A stretch of 64,000 bases of DNA from GCA-2683135 sp964507445. GTDB taxonomy: Bacteria; Planctomycetota; GCA-002687715. The notes under the pieces were generated by a model, which saw only the letters and a program-made list of their open reading frames with translations, was not told the DNA's origin and made no database searches. Shown one piece after another: positions 26,842 to 34,726 of the stretch (position 1 is the first letter of the stretch; each line of letters opens with the position of its first letter). A program made the position numbers and the translations under genes. The DNA lies in NCBI GenBank assembly GCA_964507445.1, contig CAZDQF010000022.1, positions 15,221 through 79,220 of the forward strand, given 5' to 3'.

Positions 26842-26869
26842 TCGCACACGGGGACAACAAGCCCTGGTG

Positions 26870-26916
26870 GAGGGCGGAAGTCCGGGTCGGTCACGCCGAC
26901 GCGGGCTCCCGCCCTC
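26870..26916 (+). terminator. Long imperfect hairpin after the serine hydrolase gene
   Basis: A 21-bp stem (two mismatches, one G-T pair) with a 5-base loop, starting 28 bases after the stop codon. There is no T-run, so it may act as a Rho-independent-like terminator or an mRNA 3' stabiliser. The rest of the gap to 27079 shows only a possible -10 box (CATAAT near 27014). Confidence 0.5.
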
Positions 26917-27079
26917 CGGAACCGCTCTCATGCAGGGCATGCCCGCCCCGTGGGAACACCCTGGGAGCGGAGGGACTTACGACGGATTCGGGCAATTCTG
27001 GGCTTGGCTCCGCATAATGAGAGATTGCGCCGAATGACCACCGCCCCGGCTCCTCTCGGGGATTGGAAAGGAACGCCAG

Positions 27080-28951
27080 ATGATCTCAACCCGACCGACC
27101 GTCACCGGTCTGTTCGTGTGGGCCCTGCTGCCCGTCTTCGCCGCCACCCCTCTCAACGCCCAGAGCGTCGCCGCTTGGCTCCCTCAGGACACCCTCCTTC
27201 ACGTCGAGGTCTCCGGCGCTCCTTGTGAGCGTTCCGGAGGCGGACTGGCCCTGGCACGGGCCTTGGCGGAGCCGGAGGTCCGGGAGTTCCTCAAGTCCGT
27301 GGAGCCTCTGATCGGGTTCGCCAGAGAGCAAGGGGGGCAGGCTCTGCAGCAGGCAGGCATGAGCCTCGATGACCTCCTGACCCTCATCAAGGGACGACTG
27401 ACCCTGAGCATCGCCGGTCTCGAGGACAACGGCGACCCCAAGATCGTCATCACGGCGGAGTTCAAGCACGCGAAGGAAGCGGGGCTTCGAACCGCCCGCG
27501 CCCTGGTCGATCTGATCAAGAACGAGAACAACGGCGAGCTCAAGGAGATCACCGTGGGCGGCCACAAGGGCCACCACCTGAGCTTCCCGTACGGCGCCCC
27601 CTTCGTCTGCGTCTATCTGGACCACATGTTCGTGGCGACCAGCAACCCGGACCTCCTGGAGGGGTTCGTCAGTCGCATGAACGGCGCCGACACCCCGAGC
27701 CTCGCCGGGACAGCTGGATGGAACAACGTCGCCAACAAGATCGGCAGTCCGGACAACGTCATCTACGCCTGGGCGAACGTCGCCAAGGCCCTGGACACGT
27801 TCTCCACCATGATGCCCGTGGAGATGGGCACCATGTTCCGCGTCACGGGTCTCAACTCCATCCAGGCCATGGGCTACGCGTTCACCCTTGAGGGCGCCGG
27901 CTTCCGCGACCGGATCTTCCTGAGCATCCCGGAGCGACAGGGCGTGTTCGCCATGCTGGCCCCCAAGGCCGGCACCACCCTGACCGCGGACCGCATCGTG
28001 CCGGCGGAGACGGTGATGTTCCAGACCTCCGCCATGGAGTTTGGCGGCCTCCTCGAGTGGTTCCACCAGATCGCTGACGAGATGGAACCTGGCTCCAGTG
28101 ATGAGATCCGCCAGCAGATGGACGCCATGTCCGAGAGGCTGGGGTTCGACATCCAGGACGACCTGTTGGCACTGCTGGGGCCTGAGATCTCCGTCTACGC
28201 GGCGCTCCCGGGGCAGGCCCTGATTCCGGACGCCGGCGTCCTCGTCCATATGAAGGACGAGAACCGCGTGAAGGCCAACATCACGCGCATGGTCTCCGGC
28301 GCCTTCGGCGTGCCCATCAAGTCCTTCACCTACCACGGCACCGAGTTCAACTACGCGGATATCGGCGCCTTGGGCATGGACTGGGACGACATGCCGCCTC
28401 TCAAGCCCACCTGGACCGTGGTGGGAGACCACCTGTTGATCACCCCCTGGCCCCAGGCGGCCAAGAACCTCGTCCGCGGCCTCAAGATGCAAACCCCGCG
28501 ACTGGCCGACAACGACGACTACCAGCGGCTTCTGGCTCAGGTGCGGACAGGCAACGCGAACGCCGGCAACGGCGGACGGGCCTACATGGACCTGAGGCGC
28601 CTGGTGGGCTTCGTCATGGACAACGGCGTCCCCTTCGCCCAGTCCCTCATCCCGCCGATCCCGGACATGCCGGCGGATATCAACTGGGCCGCGTTCCCCG
28701 CCACCGAGGTCATCACCAAGCACCTGTTCGGCCTGGTGGCCGCCTCCACGTGGCTGGAGGACGGGGTCATGACCGAATACGTGTCCCCCACCGGCTTCAT
28801 GCCCGCCTACACGGCCTTCGTCGCCGGCTTCGCCAGCTGGACCCTGGTGGCGCAGGAGTCCGCCATGATGGAGGCGGAGCTCATGAGAGAGCATATGGAA
28901 GAACAGGAGCGGCGCATGAGAGAGCTCAAGGGCGGAGGGAAGGACAAGTAG
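27080..28951 (+). CDS. Secreted DUF3352-like protein
   Basis: A 623-residue exported protein (signal peptide ending FAATPLNAQ) resembling the DUF3352 family of planctomycete and cyanobacterial genomes. It opens with VAAWLPQDTLLHVEVSG, the usual start after the signal (P.dt...v.v), and has repeated alpha/beta segments such as DLLALLGPEISVYAAL and the pair GDHLLITPWPQAAKNLVRGL. It ends in a highly charged helix (MEEQERRMRELKGGGKDK). The function is unknown. AAAGGAACGC precedes the ATG as a probable ribosome-binding site. It converges with the TPMT gene with only 7 bases between the stops. Confidence 0.7.
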   Translation: MISTRPTVTGLFVWALLPVFAATPLNAQSVAAWLPQDTLLHVEVSGAPCERSGGGLALARALAEPEVREFLKSVEPLIGFAREQGGQALQQAGMSLDDLLTLIKGRLTLSIAGLEDNGDPKIVITAEFKHAKEAGLRTARALVDLIKNENNGELKEITVGGHKGHHLSFPYGAPFVCVYLDHMFVATSNPDLLEGFVSRMNGADTPSLAGTAGWNNVANKIGSPDNVIYAWANVAKALDTFSTMMPVEMGTMFRVTGLNSIQAMGYAFTLEGAGFRDRIFLSIPERQGVFAMLAPKAGTTLTADRIVPAETVMFQTSAMEFGGLLEWFHQIADEMEPGSSDEIRQQMDAMSERLGFDIQDDLLALLGPEISVYAALPGQALIPDAGVLVHMKDENRVKANITRMVSGAFGVPIKSFTYHGTEFNYADIGALGMDWDDMPPLKPTWTVVGDHLLITPWPQAAKNLVRGLKMQTPRLADNDDYQRLLAQVRTGNANAGNGGRAYMDLRRLVGFVMDNGVPFAQSLIPPIPDMPADINWAAFPATEVITKHLFGLVAASTWLEDGVMTEYVSPTGFMPAYTAFVAGFASWTLVAQESAMMEAELMREHMEEQERRMRELKGGGKDK

Positions 28952-28958
28952 CCGGGTC

Positions 28959-29624
28959 TCAACCCAGCAACCACAGCTCCTCGAGCACCTGACTCAACCC
29001 CGACTCAGCGAACTTCGGATTGCTGTCCGTCACGTCCTTCTCATCGATCCGCTCGATGGGAAGGACGTTCTCATAGAGGGCCCGTACCTCGTCCGATGTG
29101 ACGCTGAACGGCGGCCCGTCCATGGACGACTGGTCGTAGCTGAGGGAGCACAACAGCATCCGGCCGCCGGGGCGCAGCATTCGGAAGAGCCCCTCGCAGT
29201 AGGGTCTTCGATCCGATGCGCGCAGGGCGATGAGGGCGGCGCGATCCCAGACGCCGTCGAAGGACCCCACCTGATCTCGCTCCACGGAGAGCAGGTCTGT
29301 CACCAGCACCTCGAGGCCCTGTGCGCGATAGCGTGGCGCGCCGGCGACCTCCGTGATCTCCGGCTCCAGGCCGAGGTCGGAGAACAGGGCCTGCACCGCT
29401 CGTTCCGCCAGCTCAACCCCGACGACCCTGTGCCCCCTCGAGAGGAGCCAGCCGATGTCGAGGGTCTTGCCGCAGAGGGGCACCAGGACGGTCTCGTCCC
29501 CGCGTGGGAGGAAGCGCTCCGCGTGTTTCATCAGGAACGGGTTGATCCGGTCCAGGTGAAAGCCGATACGCCCCTCATCCCAACGGTCGATCCAGGCCTG
29601 CCGGTCGACGGGGGACAGGCTCAT
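28959..29624 (-). CDS. tpm: Thiopurine S-methyltransferase family protein
   Basis: A 221-residue SAM-dependent methyltransferase of the TPMT family. It starts with the family hallmark WIDRWDEGRIGFHLDRINPF, followed by VLVPLCGKTLDIGWLLSRGH (motif I), VVGVELAERAVQALF and DGVWDRAALIAL. In bacteria TPMT proteins methylate thiols and tellurite or selenite species; the natural substrate here is unknown. The ATG at 29624 begins 2 bases after the hemB stop, so the gene is translated from the NUDIX-hemB-tpm mRNA. The longer frame up to 29705 lies inside hemB and is rejected. Confidence 0.9.
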   Translation of the reverse strand: MSLSPVDRQAWIDRWDEGRIGFHLDRINPFLMKHAERFLPRGDETVLVPLCGKTLDIGWLLSRGHRVVGVELAERAVQALFSDLGLEPEITEVAGAPRYRAQGLEVLVTDLLSVERDQVGSFDGVWDRAALIALRASDRRPYCEGLFRMLRPGGRMLLCSLSYDQSSMDGPPFSVTSDEVRALYENVLPIERIDEKDVTDSNPKFAESGLSQVLEELWLLG

Positions 29625-29626
29625 CC

Positions 29627-30655
29627 TCAAAGAAGCCCCGCGATGTCCGGGGCGGCGTAGGTGAGGATCATGTCCGCGCCGGCGCGACGGAGCGCCACCA
29701 GGCACTCCATCATGGCGGCTTCTTCGTCCAGCCAGCCCAGCTGCCCAGCGGCCTTGATCATGGCGTACTCGCCGCTGACGTGATACGCGGCCACCGGCAC
29801 GTCGACGTTGTCCTTCACGTCCGAGATCACGTCCAGGTAGGGGAGCCCGGGCTTGACCATGACCACGTCGGCGCCCTCGTCCACGTCCAGCTCCACCTCC
29901 CGCAGGGCCTCCCGTCGATTGGCGGGGTCCATCTGGTAGGTCTTCTTGTCACCGCCCCGGGGGGCCGAGTCGAGGGCGTCCCGGAACGGGCCGTAGAACG
30001 CCGACGCGTACTTGGCCGCGTAGCTCATGATCCCCACCTGATGGTGGTCCGTTGCGTCGAGGGCGGCCCGGATGGCGCCGACCCGCCCGTCCATCATGTC
30101 GGAGGGTGCGACGATATCGGCGCCCGCCTCCGCCTGGGTGATGGCCATGCTGGCGAGGATCTCCAGGGTCGGGTCATTCAGGATCTCCCCCGCCACGACG
30201 AGGCCGTCGTGACCATCGCTGGAGTAAGGGTCCATGGCCACGTCGGTGATCACCAGCAGGTCCGGCTCGGCGTCCTTGAGCGCGCGCACCGTACGCTGGA
30301 GCAGCCCGTCCGGATTACAAGCCTCCGTGGCGACCTCGTCCTTCAGTTCGTCAGCGATGGCCGGGAACAGGGCCACCGCCGGAATCCCGAGCTTGAAGGC
30401 CCGCCGGGCGGCGGCCACGAGGAGGTCCGGGCTCAGGCGGTCCTGTCCCGGCATGGAGGCGATGGGCTCCCGAACGCCCTCGCCATCGATGACGAAGAGC
30501 GGCCAGATGAGCTGGTCCGGGGTCAGCCGGGTCTCCCGCACCAGGCGGCGAATGCCCGCGTTCCGCCGGTTCCGGCGAGGTCGCGATGGCAGGTCGAAGT
30601 ACGGCACCTCGTTCATCTCCGGATCTCTTCTGAACGATTCCCGTTCTTCGGTCAT
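29627..30655 (-). CDS. hemB: Delta-aminolevulinic acid dehydratase (porphobilinogen synthase)
   Basis: A 342-residue TIM-barrel enzyme that condenses two 5-aminolevulinate molecules into porphobilinogen, the second common step of tetrapyrrole synthesis. Schiff-base lysines lie in MSYAAKYASAFYGPFRDA and DVVMVKPGLPYLD. LIWPLFVIDGEG and the C-terminal YHVSGEYAMIKAA are typical. The metal-loop segment reads VITDVAMDPYSSDGHDG, where zinc-type enzymes carry three cysteines, so this is a Mg2+/non-zinc type. The ATG at 30655 overlaps the NUDIX stop by four bases (ATGA); a second in-frame ATG lies about 13 codons downstream. No other heme genes are in the window. Confidence 0.95.
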   Translation of the reverse strand: MTEERESFRRDPEMNEVPYFDLPSRPRRNRRNAGIRRLVRETRLTPDQLIWPLFVIDGEGVREPIASMPGQDRLSPDLLVAAARRAFKLGIPAVALFPAIADELKDEVATEACNPDGLLQRTVRALKDAEPDLLVITDVAMDPYSSDGHDGLVVAGEILNDPTLEILASMAITQAEAGADIVAPSDMMDGRVGAIRAALDATDHHQVGIMSYAAKYASAFYGPFRDALDSAPRGGDKKTYQMDPANRREALREVELDVDEGADVVMVKPGLPYLDVISDVKDNVDVPVAAYHVSGEYAMIKAAGQLGWLDEEAAMMECLVALRRAGADMILTYAAPDIAGLL

Positions 30656-31218
30656 GGCACTCTCTTGATCAGGTGAGCCGCTCTTCTGTGAAGCCGTAGC
30701 ACACTGTCTTCGGTCGTGAACCTGGTCAGGTGATCCGTGGGCACCCAACGCACGTCCTTGGACTCGTGACTGCGTACCAGGTCCTGCCCGGACGCAGCCT
30801 CTACCAGGAAACGCACATCATAATGCTCGTGGGCAGGCTCCGCCGCATTCTCAGGAATGAGATGGATGTCGATGTCCAGGGGGGCGGCGACGCCTCTCAC
30901 GGGCAGGGCCCTCAGCCGCGTGAGCCCCGTTTCCTCTCGAACCTCCCGCAGGGCCACGGAGAGGATGTCCGGATCGCCGTCTGCGTGACCACCGGGCTGC
31001 AGCCACCTGTCGAGCTTTCGGTGATGGTGCAGCACGCAATGGCCATGACCCTCCGAGACCACCCAGGCAGACCCCGTGACATGCCCGGGCATGCAGGTCC
31101 GTTCGAGACAATCGGAGTGGGAGTGGACGAGGTGGAGGAAGCGTTCCAGGCGGTCACCGTCTTCCGGCCAGACCTGTCCATGGAGCGCGAGGAGATCAAG
31201 GAGGGGTCGCCGGTGCAC
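30652..31218 (-). CDS. NUDIX hydrolase
   Basis: A 188-residue NUDIX-fold protein. The NUDIX box reads GGHADGDPDILSVALREV then REETGL. The REVREETG core is intact, but the first Glu position of the consensus GX5EX7REUXEEXGU is Pro (GHADGDP), as in a known subfamily with the GGHADG signature. It probably cleaves a nucleoside diphosphate linked to another group; the substrate is unknown. The start is GTG at 31218, supported by TACGCT exactly 6 bases upstream. It is the first gene of an operon with hemB (four-base overlap) and tpm. Confidence 0.85.
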   Translation of the reverse strand: MHRRPLLDLLALHGQVWPEDGDRLERFLHLVHSHSDCLERTCMPGHVTGSAWVVSEGHGHCVLHHHRKLDRWLQPGGHADGDPDILSVALREVREETGLTRLRALPVRGVAAPLDIDIHLIPENAAEPAHEHYDVRFLVEAASGQDLVRSHESKDVRWVPTDHLTRFTTEDSVLRLHRRAAHLIKRVP

Positions 31219-31224
31219 GGCCAG

Positions 31225-31230
31225 AGCGTA
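31225..31230 (-). promoter_or_regulatory. Predicted leaderless -10 element (NUDIX-hemB-tpm operon)
   Basis: TACGCT on the minus strand, exactly 6 bases before the GTG start at 31218. Confidence 0.55.
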
Positions 31231-31290
31231 ACCGATCAGGGGATGAGCGGATCGGCGTGACCCGTTGCCGCGACCGCGTCCTGTGACCGA

Positions 31291-32166
31291 TCACTCCTCC
31301 CCGTCACCGGTGACCTTGCGGACCATCACCGCTTCCAGGTCTTCTCTGCTGAACTCATACACCTCGCCGCAGAAGTCGCAACGGACCGACGCACCCTGGT
31401 CCTCGTTGATCATGTCCAGGAGCTCATCCACCTCCAGCAACGCGATCCCCGTCTCGATGCGCTCACGCTCACACTGGCAGCGGAAGAGCAACGGACGTTC
31501 ATCGAGCACGTCGTATCCCGGGCCGAGAGCCACGGCGAGCATCTCCTCCGGCGTCGCGTCAGCGCTGACCGACAAGAGGTCTTCTCCCCCGACCAGCTCC
31601 GCCGGCATGTCGTCCGGCAGAGCCTGAACCAGGATCGCTCCATGCGGCCCCGGCTCGTCTCCCCATGTGGACCCGAGGCTGCGCAAGCGGGTCGGGACCT
31701 GATCACTGATCTCGAAGAACTTCTCCAGGTCCTCATCCAGCTCTCCGGAGGTGAGCTCCACCTGGCCCCGGGTGAAGGGACCCTTGGCCTCCTGCCGGAT
31801 GACCCCGACAAAGCCCCCAGGTCTGATGCAATGGCCGAGACCACGACCTTCGGGGCGCAGCACGGGCTCCCCCGCCTGGGGCTCACTCACGTAACCACGC
31901 ACGGAACCGCCCACCCGGATCTCGGTAACGATCGTCCTCAGAGGTCCTTGCCCCGACCACTGAATCGAGACCCGAGCGCAGTCCTTCCAGGTAGCCGGGA
32001 ACACCGCCGTCGCCGAGAGCGCCCGGGCCAACGCCTCGGCCCCCAGCAGGCCCGGACGGTGCCTGGAGAGGGCTTCATGGACCAATCCTGCAGTGGTCGC
32101 GGCACGGCCACGAATCCTGCCGTCCTTGCTGACTCCCGTGAGGAGCCGATCTGGTTGATCGATCAT
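31291..32166 (-). CDS. hslO: Hsp33 family redox-regulated chaperone
   Basis: A 291-residue holdase chaperone that is activated when oxidants release zinc from its C-terminal cysteines. The redox switch is intact: CQCERE followed about 30 residues later by CDFCGEVYEF, the CxC/CxxC zinc site. The N-terminal part contains VHEALSRHRPGLLGAEALAR and EIRVGGSVRGYV, the core domain strands. The start MIDQPDRLL has GGGAG upstream and an AATAGT box 11 bases before the ATG. It lies upstream of the NUDIX operon on the same strand with a 72-base gap. Confidence 0.93.
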   Translation of the reverse strand: MIDQPDRLLTGVSKDGRIRGRAATTAGLVHEALSRHRPGLLGAEALARALSATAVFPATWKDCARVSIQWSGQGPLRTIVTEIRVGGSVRGYVSEPQAGEPVLRPEGRGLGHCIRPGGFVGVIRQEAKGPFTRGQVELTSGELDEDLEKFFEISDQVPTRLRSLGSTWGDEPGPHGAILVQALPDDMPAELVGGEDLLSVSADATPEEMLAVALGPGYDVLDERPLLFRCQCERERIETGIALLEVDELLDMINEDQGASVRCDFCGEVYEFSREDLEAVMVRKVTGDGEE

Positions 32167-32284
32167 GGAGAACTCCCACTATTCCGGCGCGTGTAGCCGG
32201 GGTTTTCGGTTCCGGCAGGCATCGCTCCGGAGACCACGGAGAACCCGAGTATTCCTTGAATCTCCCGGCGCAGCAACGCTAGGC

Positions 32285-32290
32285 TATAGA
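32285..32290 (+). promoter_or_regulatory. Predicted -10 element of the 32367-34681 gene pair
   Basis: TATAGA lies about 76 bases before the ATG at 32367, in the 200-base gap divergent from hslO. No clear -35 hexamer is visible. Confidence 0.4.
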
Positions 32291-32366
32291 CATCCACACT
32301 TGCTGACGCCGGCCCTCCTTGTAGGCATCGCCCCGGGGGCCGGTTCACCGTCCCATCGGATACAAA

Positions 32367-33302
32367 ATGAAGAACGTACGCACCATCGCGGCGCTGTTGC
32401 TCTGTGGCACCTGCATCGCGGCCTGGGCCCTGGACGTGGCCGGATCGAACCCGTCCACCGCGACAGGCCAGACGTCGCTGGAGAACATCAGCGACAACGA
32501 CCTGCACATCAGCTACTCGGGGACGGCCACCAACGGCGTCTGGATTCACCCCGGACTCCGCAACCTGGACCCGGTCGCCTTCGGCACCGTAGGGGACCCA
32601 CGCGGGGCCGAGTTCATGATCGGCGTCCCGCTCTATGATCGCCTCGACGACGGCAACGGCAACTGGACCACGACCGCGACGCCGACCCCCGCCTCCAACA
32701 ACACGACCCAGCTCTCCGATGACGCCACCGTGTCCATCTGGTGCGAGGACCGGACACCCGTGGATCTCCAGACCTTCACATCACCAACCAAGGACCGCCT
32801 CCGCATCGAGGTCGTGTTCACGGACCCTTACGGCCGCAAGATCGAGATCCGCAGCACCAAGCCTCTGCCCAAGGGCCCGTTCCACGAGTTCTGGGGCGGA
32901 GTGGGCAGCAATCACATCATGCACGGACGGACTGGCCTCGGAGGCAAGTTGATGCCCCAGGTCTTCGCCTACGGCCTCACCTTCAGCCTCGCCAGCATCC
33001 TGATCGACGGGCAGCTCCTCCCGGGCAACGACAACCGCCTGGTCCACACCATGATCACCCAGGGTGTGCGGGACGCCTCCAACGACCCCGGAGCGGCGGG
33101 GGGCAGCGGGCCGTTCCTCGGTAACCAGACCGAGGTGGACCGGGAAGACCTCGAGATTCACGTGGTCTGCCCACCGGTCCGCTTCATCCCAGGACCCCAG
33201 CCCAACGCGCCCGTCGTGGGCTTTCCGCAGGAGTTCATCCACCTCCTCTTCGAAGACGTGGTCCTCTCCGGCAACACCATCAACGGCGTCCTGAGGCGCT
33301 GA
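32367..33302 (+). CDS. Secreted protein of unknown function
   Basis: A 311-residue protein with a signal peptide (MKNVRTIAALLLCGTCIAAW ending at ALDVAG). The mature part is rich in Gly, Asn, Thr and Asp, with aromatic-alternating segments suggesting a beta-sandwich. Distinct stretches are GVWIHPGLRNLDPVAFG, FHEFWGGVGSNHIMHGRTGL and PQEFIHLLFEDVVLSG. I do not recognise a family. The downstream LVIVD-repeat gene starts 20 bases after its stop, so the two secreted proteins are probably co-expressed. Confidence 0.75.
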   Translation: MKNVRTIAALLLCGTCIAAWALDVAGSNPSTATGQTSLENISDNDLHISYSGTATNGVWIHPGLRNLDPVAFGTVGDPRGAEFMIGVPLYDRLDDGNGNWTTTATPTPASNNTTQLSDDATVSIWCEDRTPVDLQTFTSPTKDRLRIEVVFTDPYGRKIEIRSTKPLPKGPFHEFWGGVGSNHIMHGRTGLGGKLMPQVFAYGLTFSLASILIDGQLLPGNDNRLVHTMITQGVRDASNDPGAAGGSGPFLGNQTEVDREDLEIHVVCPPVRFIPGPQPNAPVVGFPQEFIHLLFEDVVLSGNTINGVLRR

Positions 33303-33322
33303 GAACGACGAGGATCAGCAAG

Positions 33323-34681
33323 ATGAAGCAGCGAACGTTCTCAATCCTCGTCGTCCTGGTCGCCACGGCCACGTTGGCCGGGCAGACCTCGTCACCGAAC
33401 ACCTCCGCGTTGTCCTCCGTTTCCTACCCGGTGGGCACCTGCGCCGACGTTTGGAGCGAAGGGGACCTGGTCTTCATGGCACGCCGCGGCGAGGGATTCG
33501 ACGTCCTGGACGTCAGCGACCCGAGCAACCCCTCCGTCCTCTACAGCGGGCGCAGCGACCTGTTCATCCAGGACATCCAGGCGGTGGGCGACACCCTGTA
33601 TTGCGCCAACGCATCGGGTAACGGCCAGGGGGTGATCATCTTCGACATCAGCGACCCGAGCAATCCGGTCGAGATCGGGAGCCACGGTTCGTTCTACGTC
33701 CTGACCACCTACAGCCTGTCAGCCTCCGGCACCCATCTCTATGTAGCGAGTCAGCTGTCGAACCTGATCGTCGTCCTGGACGTGTCCAACCCTGCTTCGC
33801 CGGTCGAGGTGGCCACCCTGTCGTCCCAGTCCCTGGTCTCCCAGATCCGTGACGTGACGGTCCTCGGCGACAAGCTCTATGCGTCGTGGCTGTCCGGTGG
33901 ATTCGAGATCTACGACGTGAGCTCGCCCTCCGCCCCGGTGCTGCAGCTGGCCCACGCCGAGCCCACGTCGCTCGTGCACAACTGTTGGCCGCTGGACAAC
34001 GGCAGCTTCGTGGCGACCACGGACGAGGTCTCCGGCGGGTACCTGCGGGTCTGGAACATCGCCAACCCGGCCAACGTGTTCCAGATCTCCCAGTGGCAGT
34101 CCCACCCGGTGGCCGTCATGCATAACTTGTTCGTGGTCGGTTCCCTGGCCTTCATCACCAACTACACCCAGGGCCTGCGCATCGTCGATCTCTCCAACCC
34201 GTTCCTCCCGGAAGAGGCCGGGTTCTTCGACTCGTTCCCCATGACCAACCCGTTCCAGTTCGGTGCGTGGGGCGTGTACCCCGCTCGAGACGCCATCTAC
34301 CTGGCGGACTTCAACACCGGGCTCTATGTGCTCGACTTCAAGCCCGCCACGGCCACTCTCACCGCCGCCAACAACAGCCTCTCCTGGGGCGACACCATCA
34401 ACCTGAGCATGGTGGCGGACGCCGGCGCGACGTCCATCGAGCTGCCCGGCAGGGCGGACCTCTCCTACTCGGTGGTCCAGTTGCCGGCGCTCCAGCCGGT
34501 CACCTTGCTGACCCTCACGGGCTCGATCCCGGCGGGCGCGTCGTCGGGCTCTCTGCCCTACGACATCCCCCTCCCCGCCAACTTCTTCGGTGCCTACGAC
34601 GTGGAGTTCACGCTGACCATCACGGACTCCAGCAACGGCGTCGTGTTCGACCAGAGCACCACCACCATCTCCATCAACTAG
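33323..34681 (+). CDS. Secreted LVIVD-repeat beta-propeller protein
   Basis: A 452-residue exported protein (signal MKQRTFSILVVLVATATLAG). Residues about 30-340 carry six LVIVD-type repeats, each ending in a strand followed by a DxSxPxxP turn: DVSDPSNPS, DISDPSNPV, DVSNPASPV, DVSSPSAPV, NIANPANVF and DLSNPFLPE. These repeats form beta-propellers on bacterial surfaces. Residues about 345-452 form a separate beta-sandwich (ATLTAANNSLSWGDTINLSM, then a closing TTTISIN). The role is probably binding or scaffolding outside the cell; no catalytic motif is visible. It follows the unknown secreted gene and ends at a hairpin shared with a convergent gene. Confidence 0.85.
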   Translation: MKQRTFSILVVLVATATLAGQTSSPNTSALSSVSYPVGTCADVWSEGDLVFMARRGEGFDVLDVSDPSNPSVLYSGRSDLFIQDIQAVGDTLYCANASGNGQGVIIFDISDPSNPVEIGSHGSFYVLTTYSLSASGTHLYVASQLSNLIVVLDVSNPASPVEVATLSSQSLVSQIRDVTVLGDKLYASWLSGGFEIYDVSSPSAPVLQLAHAEPTSLVHNCWPLDNGSFVATTDEVSGGYLRVWNIANPANVFQISQWQSHPVAVMHNLFVVGSLAFITNYTQGLRIVDLSNPFLPEEAGFFDSFPMTNPFQFGAWGVYPARDAIYLADFNTGLYVLDFKPATATLTAANNSLSWGDTINLSMVADAGATSIELPGRADLSYSVVQLPALQPVTLLTLTGSIPAGASSGSLPYDIPLPANFFGAYDVEFTLTITDSSNGVVFDQSTTTISIN

Positions 34682-34693
34682 TCGACGATCTGA

Positions 34694-34718
34694 GGGCGGG
34701 CGGCCTCACCGCCCGCTC
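34694..34718. terminator. Bidirectional hairpin between convergent genes
   Basis: An 8-bp stem GCGGGCGG/CCGCCCGC with a 5-base loop, extended by a G-T and a G-C pair. It lies between the stops at 34681 (+) and 34727 (-). No T-run on either side. Confidence 0.5.
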
Positions 34719-34726
34719 ACCGCGGC

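Noticed and set aside
26938..27036. Possible 32-codon gene upstream of the DUF3352-like gene
   Set aside because: Too short, with no clear ribosome-binding site, and it overlaps the probable promoter region (CATAAT) of the next gene.
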